64,000 bases of DNA from Aromatoleum anaerobium (lineage in GTDB: Bacteria; Pseudomonadota; Gammaproteobacteria; Burkholderiales; Rhodocyclaceae), in contig NZ_WTVG02000036.1 of the NCBI RefSeq assembly GCF_012910705.2, forward strand, positions 1-64,000, given 5' to 3'. Each line of letters begins with the position of its first letter. Within the stretch, counting starts at the first letter, position 1. The notes below the pieces were generated by a model. The model was given only the letters and a program-made list of their open reading frames with translations. It had not been told where the DNA came from and made no database searches. A program made the translations under genes and the position numbers. Positions 9,404 through 17,860 of this stretch are shown here, piece after piece.

Positions 9404-9710
9404 CTACTCCTTTGCCTTTGCAAGCGGCGCACCGCCGCCGATCAACCGGGCGACATCGACAAGCGCCGCATCGTCGATCTCGCTCGGCCGAAAGCTCGGC
9501 ATCGCCCGATTGCCATAGCGCACAACGCGCTCGACGTACGCCACCGGAAGCTGGCGACCCTTGAGCACCGGCCCGACGTTGGCCTCATGACAATGGCTGC
9601 AGACCTTCTCGTACCTGCGCCCCGTCCCGCCACTGTCCCGCCCCGGCCCCAGCGGATCCCAGCATCGCCCCGGCACCGACCACCCAACACGCCAACCTCT
9701 TGGCACGCAT
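9404..9710 (-). pseudogene. pchC: 4-cresol dehydrogenase cytochrome c subunit, frameshifted copy
   Basis: Aligning with the intact copy at 21785-22087 shows the same start (ATG at 9710), signal peptide and mature sequence with CSHCH heme motif and PSFRPSEIDDAAL tail. However, two bases are missing at about 9613: copy 2 reads CAGGTGTACGAG where this one reads CAGGTACGAG. Read from the signal peptide, translation stops within about 10 codons, before the heme site; the heme frame has only a GTG start at 9706 that encodes no signal peptide. As given, no exported cytochrome can be made. A sequencing error or reliance on the copy at 21.8 kb are the two explanations. It is first in the pch operon behind a sigma-54 promoter. 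Confidence 0.8.
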
Positions 9711-9762
9711 CCCGTTTTCCTCCCTGTTCATGGTCTTTGCGACATTCTCGAAAGGGGATTAA

Positions 9763-9778
9763 AGCAAAGGCCGTGCCG
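9763..9778 (-). promoter_or_regulatory. Sigma-54 promoter of the pch operon
   Basis: On the minus strand CGGCACGGCCTTTGCT has GG and GC separated by exactly 10 bases, matching the -24/-12 consensus TGGCAC-N5-TTGC. It lies about 55 bases before the pchC start. The same element occurs at 22140-22156 before the second pchC. Activation would need an NtrC-type protein such as that at 25085. Confidence 0.85.
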
Positions 9779-9937
9779 AAAGCTTCATAGCATGAAAGTT
9801 TTCGTGTTAACAGTTACTTATAGAACCGAGGAGAACACCGTCCGCAGCCGGTTGGGTGTCTGGAATCTGAACACATCGAGGTCACCCCTCGCTTCGGCCG
9901 CTCGCTTCGCGACGTCGCGCCGGCGCTTTCGTGGCAG

Positions 9938-9972
9938 TGTTGCAAATCGGGGCAGTGTCGGTTTTTGCGACA
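9938..9972. promoter_or_regulatory. Candidate upstream activator site of the pch sigma-54 promoter
   Basis: TGTTGCAAA and TTTGCGACA form an inverted repeat (one mismatch) with a 17-base spacer that itself contains TGTCG. It lies about 160-195 bases upstream of the -24 element, a normal distance for an enhancer. The equivalent at 22315-22349 has perfectly complementary arms. Confidence 0.6.
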
Positions 9973-10304
9973 AAACAGCGCGAGTGAGAGTTACCGCCGA
10001 CAGTGCGACGGCGAGAAATCGAGCCAACTCCGGGATGAGTAAGCCGTGGTGGCGCCTCCGATCGTAGACACAGCAGCCCACCATTACTCGATCATCCAAT
10101 AGACATAAAAATGCTTTTGGTCTATCCTGTCGCCACGTAACCGAATATTTCCAGCAGTGGACCAACTGAAACACGCTTACGCGGCACGGCTTGAATCATT
10201 TTTACCAGCAGTCCGCGTACCGGCACTGAAGCCCTACATATAAACGATGGGCGCGTAATGCTCACGTTCACGTTAACGGGCTGAGATACGATGAAAGGAG
10301 CACC

Positions 10305-10967
10305 ATGAGACACTTTATTTTTGGCGCTGTAGTAGCGACCATCTTAGCAGGGTGCGGAACCACCAATAACTATCTTTCCCAAAAAACCAAGACCGTCGAA
10401 TACTACCGAATTTACGATATCAAGACCGCAGCCACCCGACAGAGTGTGGCAAAGGCAGCCAGTGACGGTATCGGACGAAATGTTGGCAATGCTCAGGAAG
10501 CCACGCCAATCCCAACTTCAGGAGAAATTCCTGAAAAGGCGGGTCGATTCAAGCTCGTCAATCCCCTTGAAGGTACAAGGTTGGCGGCGTTGGCGGGCGG
10601 GGCGGGTAGCTTGGGCTTTCGCATGGCCACATGCGAAGGGGCCACATGGACCGCTAAAGCCGAAAGGCGCGTTACAGGCAGCAACAATCTGAACCTCACT
10701 GCATGCCTCTTTCAATATAAGAATGGCTATCATCTTGACATGTATGCCGTCTTTGTCAAACATGAAGGTGGTCTAATTCAGGTCAGCAGAGACATGGCAA
10801 ATGCGATAGTCGGTACACCCGAGGAATGGACAGAGAAGGTTTTTCTCGACATCGTGCGTTCAATCGGTGCTAACACCACTGCCGAAATTGCCCTGCTTGA
10901 AGCCCAACCGGAGATCTCAGGTACTCCGTGGCTCGACCCGCTGGACCACATACCGCAGCGCAAGTGA
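10305..10967 (+). CDS. Hypothetical lipoprotein
   Basis: A 220-residue protein with a type II signal peptide: MRHFIF, a hydrophobic stretch, and lipobox ILAGC, cysteine near residue 17, so it should be lipid-anchored. The start follows AAAGGAG. The remainder is predicted soluble and mixed in character, with no domain recognised. Codon use and GC content are visibly lower than in the flanking catabolic genes, and it stands alone between the pch promoter region and a transposase scrap, which suggests acquisition by transfer. It shows no link to aromatic metabolism. Confidence 0.7.
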   Translation: MRHFIFGAVVATILAGCGTTNNYLSQKTKTVEYYRIYDIKTAATRQSVAKAASDGIGRNVGNAQEATPIPTSGEIPEKAGRFKLVNPLEGTRLAALAGGAGSLGFRMATCEGATWTAKAERRVTGSNNLNLTACLFQYKNGYHLDMYAVFVKHEGGLIQVSRDMANAIVGTPEEWTEKVFLDIVRSIGANTTAEIALLEAQPEISGTPWLDPLDHIPQRK

Positions 10968-10969
10968 TA

Positions 10970-11085
10970 GATCGGCAGACCGTCGGCCGTCTGCATCACG
11001 CTCAGCATAGGACTCGACGAGCTGGACGTAACGGCGGTCGGCGGAGGTGGGGAGCGCGCTCGCCGAAAAGGACGTTCGCGACCTC
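10970..11085 (-). mobile_element. Possible transposase remnant
   Basis: On the minus strand a short frame contains SVMQTADGLPIYH, resembling the DG-x-P-I-x-H-E-V motif of DDE transposases of the IS4/IS1634 group. The match ends abruptly after the histidine, next to the lipoprotein stop. No inverted repeats or direct repeats were found. Only a scrap, so low confidence. Confidence 0.3.
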
Positions 11086-11098
11086 CTGCATGAAAATG

Positions 11099-11449
11099 CT
11101 AGCGTTGATCATTGCGCGCCAGGTAGGCTCCCAGCGCGTCGAGTTCGGCGTCGCTGATCTCGGTCTTGCGGAAGAACGGCATGACCGAGATTCCGTTCCG
11201 GACGAATGCCTTGACAATCTCCGGTGACAGATCGGTGCGCTGCTCCAGCGCTCCTGCGAGGGCGCCCTGATAGCGATGATCGAGCGCCTGGGTTCCCGGG
11301 TGTCCGGGACCGATTCCGTGGCACGAGACACACCATTCCTGGAATACGGCCAGGCCGCGCTCGGCCTCCGTCTGTCCGCCGGCCCATGCCTGTCCGGATG
11401 CCAGCGCCGTCACCAGGGCGGTACATACACCAAACAGCTTTTTCATCAT
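11099..11449 (-). CDS. c-type cytochrome, partner of a VAO-type flavoprotein
   Basis: A 116-residue exported monohaem cytochrome c: signal peptide (MMKKLFGVCTALVTALASG..AWA), CVSCH heme site near residue 40, and a distal ISVMPFF methionine followed by EISDAELDALGAYL, typical of the small cytochromes paired with 4-cresol/eugenol-type hydroxylases. The start overlaps the stop of the truncated flavoprotein gene upstream (ATGATG), so the two once formed an operon. With its flavoprotein truncated, it is an orphan; it could still accept electrons from PchF if expressed, but it differs clearly from PchC. Confidence 0.85.
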   Translation of the reverse strand: MMKKLFGVCTALVTALASGQAWAGGQTEAERGLAVFQEWCVSCHGIGPGHPGTQALDHRYQGALAGALEQRTDLSPEIVKAFVRNGISVMPFFRKTEISDAELDALGAYLARNDQR

Positions 11450-11960
11450 GAATTCTCCCGGTATCGTTTGGGCCAGATGCCTCCGCGTCCTGGCGCCAGG
11501 ATGCCGTGGGGGTCGATGGCATCCTTGAGCCGTTCCTGGAATTTCAGCAGGATGTTGTTGTTGAAGGAGTAAGTTGCTGCCACCGCATCCTGGAATATGG
11601 GCGGCGTGCGGTATTCGGACCAGCCGTTCTCGGCAGCCAGGGTGATGAGTTTGTTGAAGTCGTCAACGGACTTCCTGTTGCGCTCCTTGTCGGAACGGGA
11701 AACGAAAACAGGGAACAGGTAAAGGTAGGTACGGTACTGCCATGACATGGGCACATTGGTGACGCTGATGGGGGCCGACGTGATGTTCATTTCGCGCGCG
11801 GCCTTGGTGAATACCTTGTGCGCGTGGATGAATTCTTCACCGTTGCGGGGGACGATCGGTGAGAACCACGCATGGCCGTCCCCGGTCGGGTAGACCTGGG
11901 AGCGGGAAAAGGAGTGCTCAAAAACGTGCAGGCCGAAACGGATGAAATTTCTGGGACGCC
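11446..11960 (-). pseudogene. C-terminal fragment of a VAO/4-cresol dehydrogenase-type flavoprotein
   Basis: The open frame matches only the C-terminal third of the vanillyl-alcohol oxidase/eugenol hydroxylase family: GDGHAWFSPIVP, the mid-region, and the family ending AIDPHGILAPGRGG. The FAD-binding N-terminal two thirds are missing; no continuation exists to the right because the sequence passes into a different gene fragment on the opposite strand at about 11960. It cannot bind FAD and is taken as a pseudogene. It is distinct in sequence from PchF, so it is a remnant of a second hydroxylase rather than a copy. Confidence 0.8.
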
Positions 11961-12159
11961 ACCCGATTTGCTGCAGATGTTGTTGCAGACTCAAGGGGAC
12001 GGAAAATCGATTTCCCTGGAGGGAATAGAACGAACCCTGGTCGAGAATGCTGTCTCCATTTCAAATGGCAATTACTCCGCGGCGGCGAGACTGCTTGGCA
12101 TCACCCGGTCGCAACTGGCGTATCGGTGCGAAAAATACAAACTCGAAGGCGAGGCCTGA
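11955..12159 (+). pseudogene. C-terminal fragment of a sigma-54-dependent activator
   Basis: About 65 codons ending at 12159 encode a Fis-type helix-turn-helix tail (SLEGIERTLVENAVSIS, then YSAAARLLGITRSQLAYR) typical of XylR/DmpR/NtrC-type activators. The AAA+ and sensory domains are absent. The frame abuts the flavoprotein fragment running the other way, so a rearrangement joined two truncated genes here. The following 156 bases up to uspA contain only a weak hairpin (8-base arms at 12273 and 12296). Confidence 0.75.
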
Positions 12160-12315
12160 TGGCCGGCCGGCCGGACTGCATGGGTCAGTACTGGTTTTTC
12201 GATGCTTGGAGTTGGCCGTCTGCACGCCCCTGCGCCGACTTTTGCACTGCATGACGAAGGGTCGTGCCATCTGCCCTGCATAGGGTTCGCCTCCCTGCAG
12301 GGCAGTCCGCAGCAT

Positions 12316-12768
12316 TCAACCACCCGCCGCGGCCTTGGCGACAAAAACCGGAAGCGGCGAGTGGGTGAGCACTTTCTGGGTCTGGGACCCGAGCATCAAA
12401 GCCTTCAGTCCACGACGGCCGTGCGATGCCATATAGATCAGATCGCAGCCCTTTTCCTGCGCGACCTGAATAATCTGTACATACGCTTCCGAGCCGACGC
12501 GCACAACCGCGTCACAGACCAGCGCCGCGGCCTGGCCCGCTTCCAGGGCTTTCGACAGGATGTGCGAGGCTTCGCGTTTCATCTCGTTTTCAAACGTTTC
12601 GGGGGACAGCGTGCGCATCAGTGCACCCTCCTGCGTGGCGCCGTAATCCTCCGCCATCGTGAAGAAGGTTATCCGGGCGCCGAGGGCGCGGGCGAATTCC
12701 ACTGCCTGCGCGAGCAGAGAGCCCGCCAGTTCCGATCCATCGAGTGGCACGAGTATGTGACGGTACAT
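12316..12768 (-). CDS. Universal stress protein, UspA family
   Basis: A 150-residue single-domain UspA protein: N-terminal MYRHILVPLDGSELA and C-terminal ATP-binding glycine loop (SHGRRGLKALMLGSQ) followed by VLTHSPLPVFV. Members bind ATP or dimerise in stress adaptation. It lies 19 bases after the RND transporter stop on the same strand, so it is probably the last gene of the DUF1302/DUF1329/YCF48/RND operon, and may respond to membrane stress by phenolic compounds (inference). Confidence 0.9.
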   Translation of the reverse strand: MYRHILVPLDGSELAGSLLAQAVEFARALGARITFFTMAEDYGATQEGALMRTLSPETFENEMKREASHILSKALEAGQAAALVCDAVVRVGSEAYVQIIQVAQEKGCDLIYMASHGRRGLKALMLGSQTQKVLTHSPLPVFVAKAAAGG

Positions 12769-12787
12769 TCCATTTTTCCCCTTGTTT

Positions 12788-15184
12788 TCAGCCCAGCACA
12801 GGTTTTTTCGGCCGCAGCAGGAAATGCCCCAGCGCCGGCAGCAGGATGAGCGCGCCGAGCATGTTCCAGATGAACATGAACGCGAGGAGTATCCCCATGT
12901 CGGCCTGGAACTTGATCGGCGACCAGGCCCAGGTGGCGACAGCCAGGCCCAGCGTGATCCCGGTCAGCACCACCACCTTGCCGGTGAAGATCAGGGCCTT
13001 GTAGTACGACTCGGACAGGCTCATGCCTTCCTTGAGCCGCGCCAGGGTGACCGTCATCACGTACAGCGCGTAATCGACGCCGATCCCCACCCCGAGCGCG
13101 ATCACCGGCAGGGTGGCGACCTTGACGCCGATGTTGAGCCACACCATCAGCGCCTCGCACAGCACCGAGGTGATCATCAGCGGCACCACCGCGCACACCA
13201 CCGCGCGCCACGAGCGGAAGGTGATGAACGCGAGCACGATCACCGCCGCATAGACCAGGAACAGCATCTGCACGTTGGCCTTCTTCACCACGATGTTGGT
13301 CGCCGCCTCGATGCCCGCGTTGCCCGCCGCGTTGAGGAAGCGCACCTCCTCGGTGTCGTGGCGCGCGGCGAAGGCTTCGACCACGCCGACCACGCTGGCG
13401 AGCGTGTCGGCCTTGTGATCCTTGAGGTAGGCATAGACGGTGAGCAGGTCGCAGTTCTGGTTGAACATCTCGCGCGGGGCGCGCGTGATGATCGCGTTGA
13501 GCATGTCCTGCGAGCGCGGGATCTCGAACCACTTCAGGCTGCCCTCGTTCATGCCGGCATTCGACGCCTTCGCGAGGCCCGCCAGCGAGCTGGTCGCTTC
13601 CACCCCCGGCAGCTGCTGCAGCTCGCGCTCGAGCGCATCGACCGCCATCAGCGTGTCGTACTGGCCGCAGGCGTATTGCGGCGTGCGCACCATGACGATG
13701 TACACGTCGCTGCTCGCGGCATAGTTGGCCGTCATGAACGCGTTGTCGCGGTTGTAGCGCGAGTCCGGGCGCAGCTCGGGGGCGCCGGGGTCGGTGTCGC
13801 CGATCTTGAGCTGAAAGCTCACCGCAAGGCCCACCGCCCCCATCGCCAGCCCCGTCAGCACCGCGATGCGGGCCCATTTGCGCTGCGTGAACAGATCCAG
13901 GAAGGCCCAGAACGGATGCTTGCCGTGGTGGGCGCCGCCCGCCTCCATCAACTCGGCCTTCAAGCTGCGCTGGGCGGCGACCGGGCTCACCCCGGTGTAG
14001 GACAGCAGGATCGGCAGCAGCACGAGGTTGGTGAAGATCAGCACTGCGACCCCGATGCTGGCGGTGATCGCCAGATCCTGGATAACCTGGATATCGACAA
14101 CCATCAGTACCGCGAAGCCGACCGCGTCGGCCAGGAGCGCCGTCAGCCCGGCAAGGAACAGGCGGCGAAAGGTGTAGCGTGCCGCCACCAGGCTATGCGT
14201 GCCACGCCCGATGTCCTGCATGATGCCGTTCATCTTCTGCGCGCCATGGCTCATGCCGATGGCGAAGACGAGAAAGGGCACCAGCACCGAGTACGGGTCG
14301 AGTTCGTAACCGAGCGTGGGCAGCAGGCCCAGCAGCCACACCACGGCCACCACCGAGCACCCCACCACCAGCAGCGTGCTGCGCAGGCAGCGGGTGTACC
14401 AGTACAGCACGCCGGTGCAGATGACGATCGCCCCGGCGAAGAACATCATCACCTGCTGCAGGCCCTCGATCAGGTCACCCACCACCTTGGCGAAACCGGT
14501 GACGTGGATCCTGATCTTCTGCGACTCGTACTTCGCGCGCAGCGTCTCGATGCGCTTTGACAGCGCGTGGTAATCGATGCGCTCCCCGGTGTCGGCGATC
14601 TTGTCCTGCAGCGGGACAAAAATGATGCTCGATGTATAGCTCGCAGCCACCAGCTGGCCGATCTCGCCGGAGCGCTCGACGTTGACGCGCACCTGCTCGA
14701 GGCTCTGCGGCGAGCCGTCGTAGTCGTCCGGGATGACCGGCCCGCCGTCGAGCCCTTCCTCGGTCACGCCGGTCCAGCGCACCGCGGGCGCCCACAGCGA
14801 CTTCATGTAGGGCCGGTCGACGCCCGGCATCAGGAACAGCTCGTCGCTCATCTTGCGCACGGTATCGAGGTACTCCGCGTCGAAGATGTCCCCTTCCGTC
14901 GTCGCCACCGCGATGCGCAGGCTGTTGCCCATGCCCGCGAGCTGACTGCGGTTGTCGAGGAAGTTCACGATGTAAGGGTGGCTGGTCGGGATCATCTTGT
15001 CGAACGCGGCGTTCAACTTGAGTCCGAATGCCTGGTAGCCAAGCACCAGCGTGGCCAGAAAGCACAGGGTGACGATGATCAGGCGATTGTTGAACAGCAC
15101 GCGCTCGGCAAGCGAACCGGAACGCGCATCGAAGTCGGCAAGATTGCCTATGACCGCTTCAGCGGGAAGTGAATAGGCCGACAT
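12788..15184 (-). CDS. RND/MMPL-superfamily transporter
   Basis: A 798-residue inner-membrane protein with the RND duplicated layout. One helix at about residues 30-55 is followed by a large periplasmic loop to about 240 and five helices to about 400. Then a second half follows with a helix near 445, a periplasmic loop and five helices up to the C-terminus. It resembles the hydrophobic-substrate exporter (HpnN/MmpL-like) class more than the AcrB class, being shorter and without a neighbouring membrane-fusion gene. Start and previous stop overlap (TAATG), so it is coupled to the YCF48-like gene. Together with the DUF1302 and DUF1329 proteins it may form an envelope system moving hydrophobic aromatics; direction is unknown. 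Confidence 0.88.
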   Translation of the reverse strand: MSAYSLPAEAVIGNLADFDARSGSLAERVLFNNRLIIVTLCFLATLVLGYQAFGLKLNAAFDKMIPTSHPYIVNFLDNRSQLAGMGNSLRIAVATTEGDIFDAEYLDTVRKMSDELFLMPGVDRPYMKSLWAPAVRWTGVTEEGLDGGPVIPDDYDGSPQSLEQVRVNVERSGEIGQLVAASYTSSIIFVPLQDKIADTGERIDYHALSKRIETLRAKYESQKIRIHVTGFAKVVGDLIEGLQQVMMFFAGAIVICTGVLYWYTRCLRSTLLVVGCSVVAVVWLLGLLPTLGYELDPYSVLVPFLVFAIGMSHGAQKMNGIMQDIGRGTHSLVAARYTFRRLFLAGLTALLADAVGFAVLMVVDIQVIQDLAITASIGVAVLIFTNLVLLPILLSYTGVSPVAAQRSLKAELMEAGGAHHGKHPFWAFLDLFTQRKWARIAVLTGLAMGAVGLAVSFQLKIGDTDPGAPELRPDSRYNRDNAFMTANYAASSDVYIVMVRTPQYACGQYDTLMAVDALERELQQLPGVEATSSLAGLAKASNAGMNEGSLKWFEIPRSQDMLNAIITRAPREMFNQNCDLLTVYAYLKDHKADTLASVVGVVEAFAARHDTEEVRFLNAAGNAGIEAATNIVVKKANVQMLFLVYAAVIVLAFITFRSWRAVVCAVVPLMITSVLCEALMVWLNIGVKVATLPVIALGVGIGVDYALYVMTVTLARLKEGMSLSESYYKALIFTGKVVVLTGITLGLAVATWAWSPIKFQADMGILLAFMFIWNMLGALILLPALGHFLLRPKKPVLG

Positions 15185-16296
15185 TATCTACTTTCCCTGA
15201 CAACGAGTCGGGCTGCGTCGACACGGTCGAGGCCGCGTGCGCCGGACATGACGAGTGCGCCGTCGTCGCTCTGCACCAGCGCGGTGACCGCGTTGGGGGC
15301 CTTGGCTTTGAGTGCGCTGAAACTGCGCCCCTGGTCGTCGCTGCGCAGCAGCCGCCCGCTCTCGTCCGCCAGCACGACGGCGCCGTCCTTGAGCCGCACG
15401 CCACTCGTGATCGTAATGTCCTGATCGATGGCGATCTGCGTCCAGGCCGCGCCCCCGTCCCCGCTGCGCCACACATTGCCCCTCAAGCCGTACGCCAGAA
15501 CAGTGTCTTCAGCGAGCGAAAGGACGCCGAAGAACGTGCCGGGGTAAGGCGTCCTGACTTCGGCGAAGGAAAGCCCGGCGTCATCCGAATGAAACAGCGC
15601 GCCCTGTTCTCCTGATATGAGCAGTTTGGCACCGTCGGCACGAACCTGATAAAGATGTTTGCCGCGCGGATTCGGCAGGCGTGCCATGAAAGCCTGCCAG
15701 GACTGGCCGCCATCCTCGGTGGCAAGGGCGAGTCCGTAGGCGCCGACCACGTAGCCGCGACGTTCGTTGGTGAAACTCACGCTCAGCAGCGGCTTGTCCG
15801 GGCCGTCCTCGACCATCCCCTGGGCATCGCGCAGCAGCCGCCCGGCCCCTTCCCTGCCGCCGGTCGCTGCGAGGGCCTGGGCTTCTTCCAGCACCTGTTG
15901 CGCCGCCTGCCGGCCCTCCAGTTGGCGCACCCAGCTTTCACCGCCATCCCGGGAATGCAGCACGATGCCGCTATGGCCGACCGCCCAGCCCAGTTTGTCA
16001 TTGACGAAGCAGACATCGGTCAGCGCCACGCTCGAAGGGACCGAACGGGCCTGCCGCCAGGTTTTACCGCCATCGTCCGAAAGGAGCACTGTTCCCCGGG
16101 GGCCCACCGAGACCAGCCGATCCCCGGCTCGTGTGACCGCCAGCTGGACAGCGCTGGTGGCGCGCACATCTATGCTTGCCGCCACCTCCATCAGATCCGG
16201 CACAGGCTGGCCGGCAGGCGCCGCCACCGCAAGCTGACCCATCACACTCAAAAGGGTGGCAGCCATCAGGGGCCGCACTGCAGTGTTGAAAACCAT
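15184..16296 (-). CDS. YCF48/BNR-repeat periplasmic protein
   Basis: A 370-residue protein with a signal peptide and a beta-propeller built of Asp-box/BNR repeats: SDDGGKTWRQA, SRDGGESWVRQ, TEDGGQSWQAF, SGDGGAAWTQI and SDDQGRSFSAL recur about every 45-50 residues. YCF48/HCF136 proteins assist assembly of membrane complexes in phototrophs; in proteobacteria such genes recur beside DUF1302, DUF1329 and RND genes. It may act as a periplasmic assembly or adaptor factor for the RND transporter whose start it overlaps. The ATG at 16296 is chosen for its spacing to GAGAG; a GTG at 16311 is possible. Confidence 0.82.
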   Translation of the reverse strand: MVFNTAVRPLMAATLLSVMGQLAVAAPAGQPVPDLMEVAASIDVRATSAVQLAVTRAGDRLVSVGPRGTVLLSDDGGKTWRQARSVPSSVALTDVCFVNDKLGWAVGHSGIVLHSRDGGESWVRQLEGRQAAQQVLEEAQALAATGGREGAGRLLRDAQGMVEDGPDKPLLSVSFTNERRGYVVGAYGLALATEDGGQSWQAFMARLPNPRGKHLYQVRADGAKLLISGEQGALFHSDDAGLSFAEVRTPYPGTFFGVLSLAEDTVLAYGLRGNVWRSGDGGAAWTQIAIDQDITITSGVRLKDGAVVLADESGRLLRSDDQGRSFSALKAKAPNAVTALVQSDDGALVMSGARGLDRVDAARLVVRESR

Positions 16297-16398
16297 ATTG
16301 CTTACTCTCACTCGCGCTTCGCCACGCCAGGACAGACCCTGTGGATCCGTGCTGAGGACGGAACGTCATTCAAAAGCGAAAAACCCGGGTTGAGAATC

Positions 16399-16432
16399 AA
16401 GGGCCTGCCTGCCTGTGGCCGGGCAGGCCCTT
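16399..16432. other. Intergenic hairpin between DUF1329 and YCF48-like genes
   Basis: A perfect 11-base stem (AAGGGCCTGCC / GGCAGGCCCTT) with a 12-base loop. It has no T-run immediately downstream on the minus strand. Possible mRNA-stabilising or weak attenuating structure within the operon. Confidence 0.5.
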
Positions 16433-16459
16433 TAACGACTGTCAAGCAGCCCGGCGAGA

Positions 16460-17824
16460 TCAGCGTGAGGCGTCGGCGGCGACGGCATCTCCGGTGAAGA
16501 AAGTCTCGGGTTTGCGCGGCACGACACGGTATGACTCGTCATTCAGGCCCTGCACCGTGCTCATCGTGCCCGCCTGCAGGTTGAATACCGTCACCTGTTT
16601 GACCAACATCGCCGGAACGGCGGGGACAAAGAAGTTCGGCATCTGCGAGGTGCGCCACAGCTTGCCTTCGGAATCGTAGCCGTCCATCAGCACCAACAGC
16701 GCAGTATCCTCATCGAAGTAATACTTGCGCTTCGGCACCGCATGACGCTTGCCCGACACCACCGTGGCCTCGACTTCCCACACCCGGTGCAGTTCCCAGC
16801 GTACCTTGGCGGGATTCAGGTGGAACTTGTCGTAGGCTTCCGCCACCTTGGCCGTGACCAGTTCATTGTTGTTGTAGGGAACGTACATCTCGCGCTTGCC
16901 GACCAGCTTCCATTCGTAGCGGTCGGTGTGGCCGAAGAAACCTTGCACCTCGTCGAAATAGTTCGCGCCCGAGGCGACAAAGTCCGGCGTGTCGTAGGCG
17001 ACCGTCGGCGCGCGGCGCACGCGGCGCTGGCCGACCAGGTACTGCCAGGCTTGACGTGAGGTCTTGGGATCGATGCTGTCGCGAATGACCAGCGATTCAC
17101 CCACCTTGAAGGACGGCGCCGTGGTATTGAAGCGCTGTATCGAATACTCGCCCTTGCTGTCCTTCGACCACGTCTCCCACGAGCCATCCTTGTAGTGGTA
17201 AGGGTATTGCCAGAAGTTGTCGTTGCGGGTGGCCAGCGTATGGCTGCCATCCGAGGAGCCGACGATGTTCTTAAAGCCGAATTCGACCGACTCGGGCTCG
17301 ACCCGCAGTAGATAGTTCCAGATGACCTCCACGCCGGTCTTCGGGATCGGGAACGGGAGGCCGCCGAAACAGCCCTCGATCGAATGGCCGCCTTCGGTCG
17401 TCTTGCAACTGGTCGCATTCTTGAACGTGTTTGCAGCCACGTGTTCCGGCACCGTCGCCGTGCGATGCGTCGGATAAACGTCGACACGGAAGCTTTCCGG
17501 GTATTTCTTCAGCAGCGCCTGCGTGCCCTCGGAGAGCTTGTCCGCATGCTGGGCCATATTGGACGCAGTGATTTGCAGGACCGGCTTTTCATTCGGAAAA
17601 AGGCTTACCGGAATGTCGCCGACTTTCGCGCCTGCGACCGCGCCGGCATGCCCTCCCGTCCAGGCCGGGATGGTTCCCTCCTTATTGCCGGCTTTTTCCC
17701 CGCCGAGCGGCGTAAGGGAGGTTTTCAGCTTGCCGGCTTCCTCTGCACTGACTGCGGCCCATGCCGGCTGAATGCCTGCGATCAGTGCCAATGCCATCGT
17801 GCATACCACTGTTTTCTTGTGCAT
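16460..17824 (-). CDS. DUF1329 family outer-membrane-associated protein
   Basis: A 454-residue DUF1329 protein with a cleavable signal peptide (MHKKTVVCTMALALIAG, cleavage near AWA-AV). The family has a LolA/LolB-like fold and is thought to act in the periplasm on lipids or hydrophobic compounds. It lies between the DUF1302 gene (36 bases upstream) and the YCF48-like gene. The ATG at 17824 has a GGAGA motif at good spacing; 6 further codons upstream lack support. The co-occurrence of DUF1302, DUF1329, YCF48-like and RND genes is a recurring module near catabolic genes for hydrophobic compounds. Confidence 0.85.
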   Translation of the reverse strand: MHKKTVVCTMALALIAGIQPAWAAVSAEEAGKLKTSLTPLGGEKAGNKEGTIPAWTGGHAGAVAGAKVGDIPVSLFPNEKPVLQITASNMAQHADKLSEGTQALLKKYPESFRVDVYPTHRTATVPEHVAANTFKNATSCKTTEGGHSIEGCFGGLPFPIPKTGVEVIWNYLLRVEPESVEFGFKNIVGSSDGSHTLATRNDNFWQYPYHYKDGSWETWSKDSKGEYSIQRFNTTAPSFKVGESLVIRDSIDPKTSRQAWQYLVGQRRVRRAPTVAYDTPDFVASGANYFDEVQGFFGHTDRYEWKLVGKREMYVPYNNNELVTAKVAEAYDKFHLNPAKVRWELHRVWEVEATVVSGKRHAVPKRKYYFDEDTALLVLMDGYDSEGKLWRTSQMPNFFVPAVPAMLVKQVTVFNLQAGTMSTVQGLNDESYRVVPRKPETFFTGDAVAADASR

Positions 17825-17860
17825 AACTAGTCTCCGTCTCCTCAAGCTTTAGGTCCGATA

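Larger units (their letters stand above)
9362..10030. repeat. Duplicated segment, copy A (start of pchX-like, pchC, promoter, upstream region)
   Basis: About 670 bases are recognisably homologous to 21740-22400 in the same orientation: first codons of the pchX-like gene, all of pchC, the sigma-54 promoter, and the upstream inverted repeat. Similarity fades beyond about 10030. The remaining non-coding stretch to 10304 holds no convincing gene; its base composition becomes AT-richer towards the lipoprotein gene. Confidence 0.8.

Noticed and set aside
9404-9706. Reading the first pchC as an intact gene from the GTG at 9706
   Set aside because: That frame lacks any signal peptide and differs entirely from copy 2 before the heme site, which shows a frameshift instead.
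12782-14560. 592-codon plus-strand frame
   Set aside because: Antisense of the RND transporter gene; composition dominated by H, R, Q, D and no family similarity.
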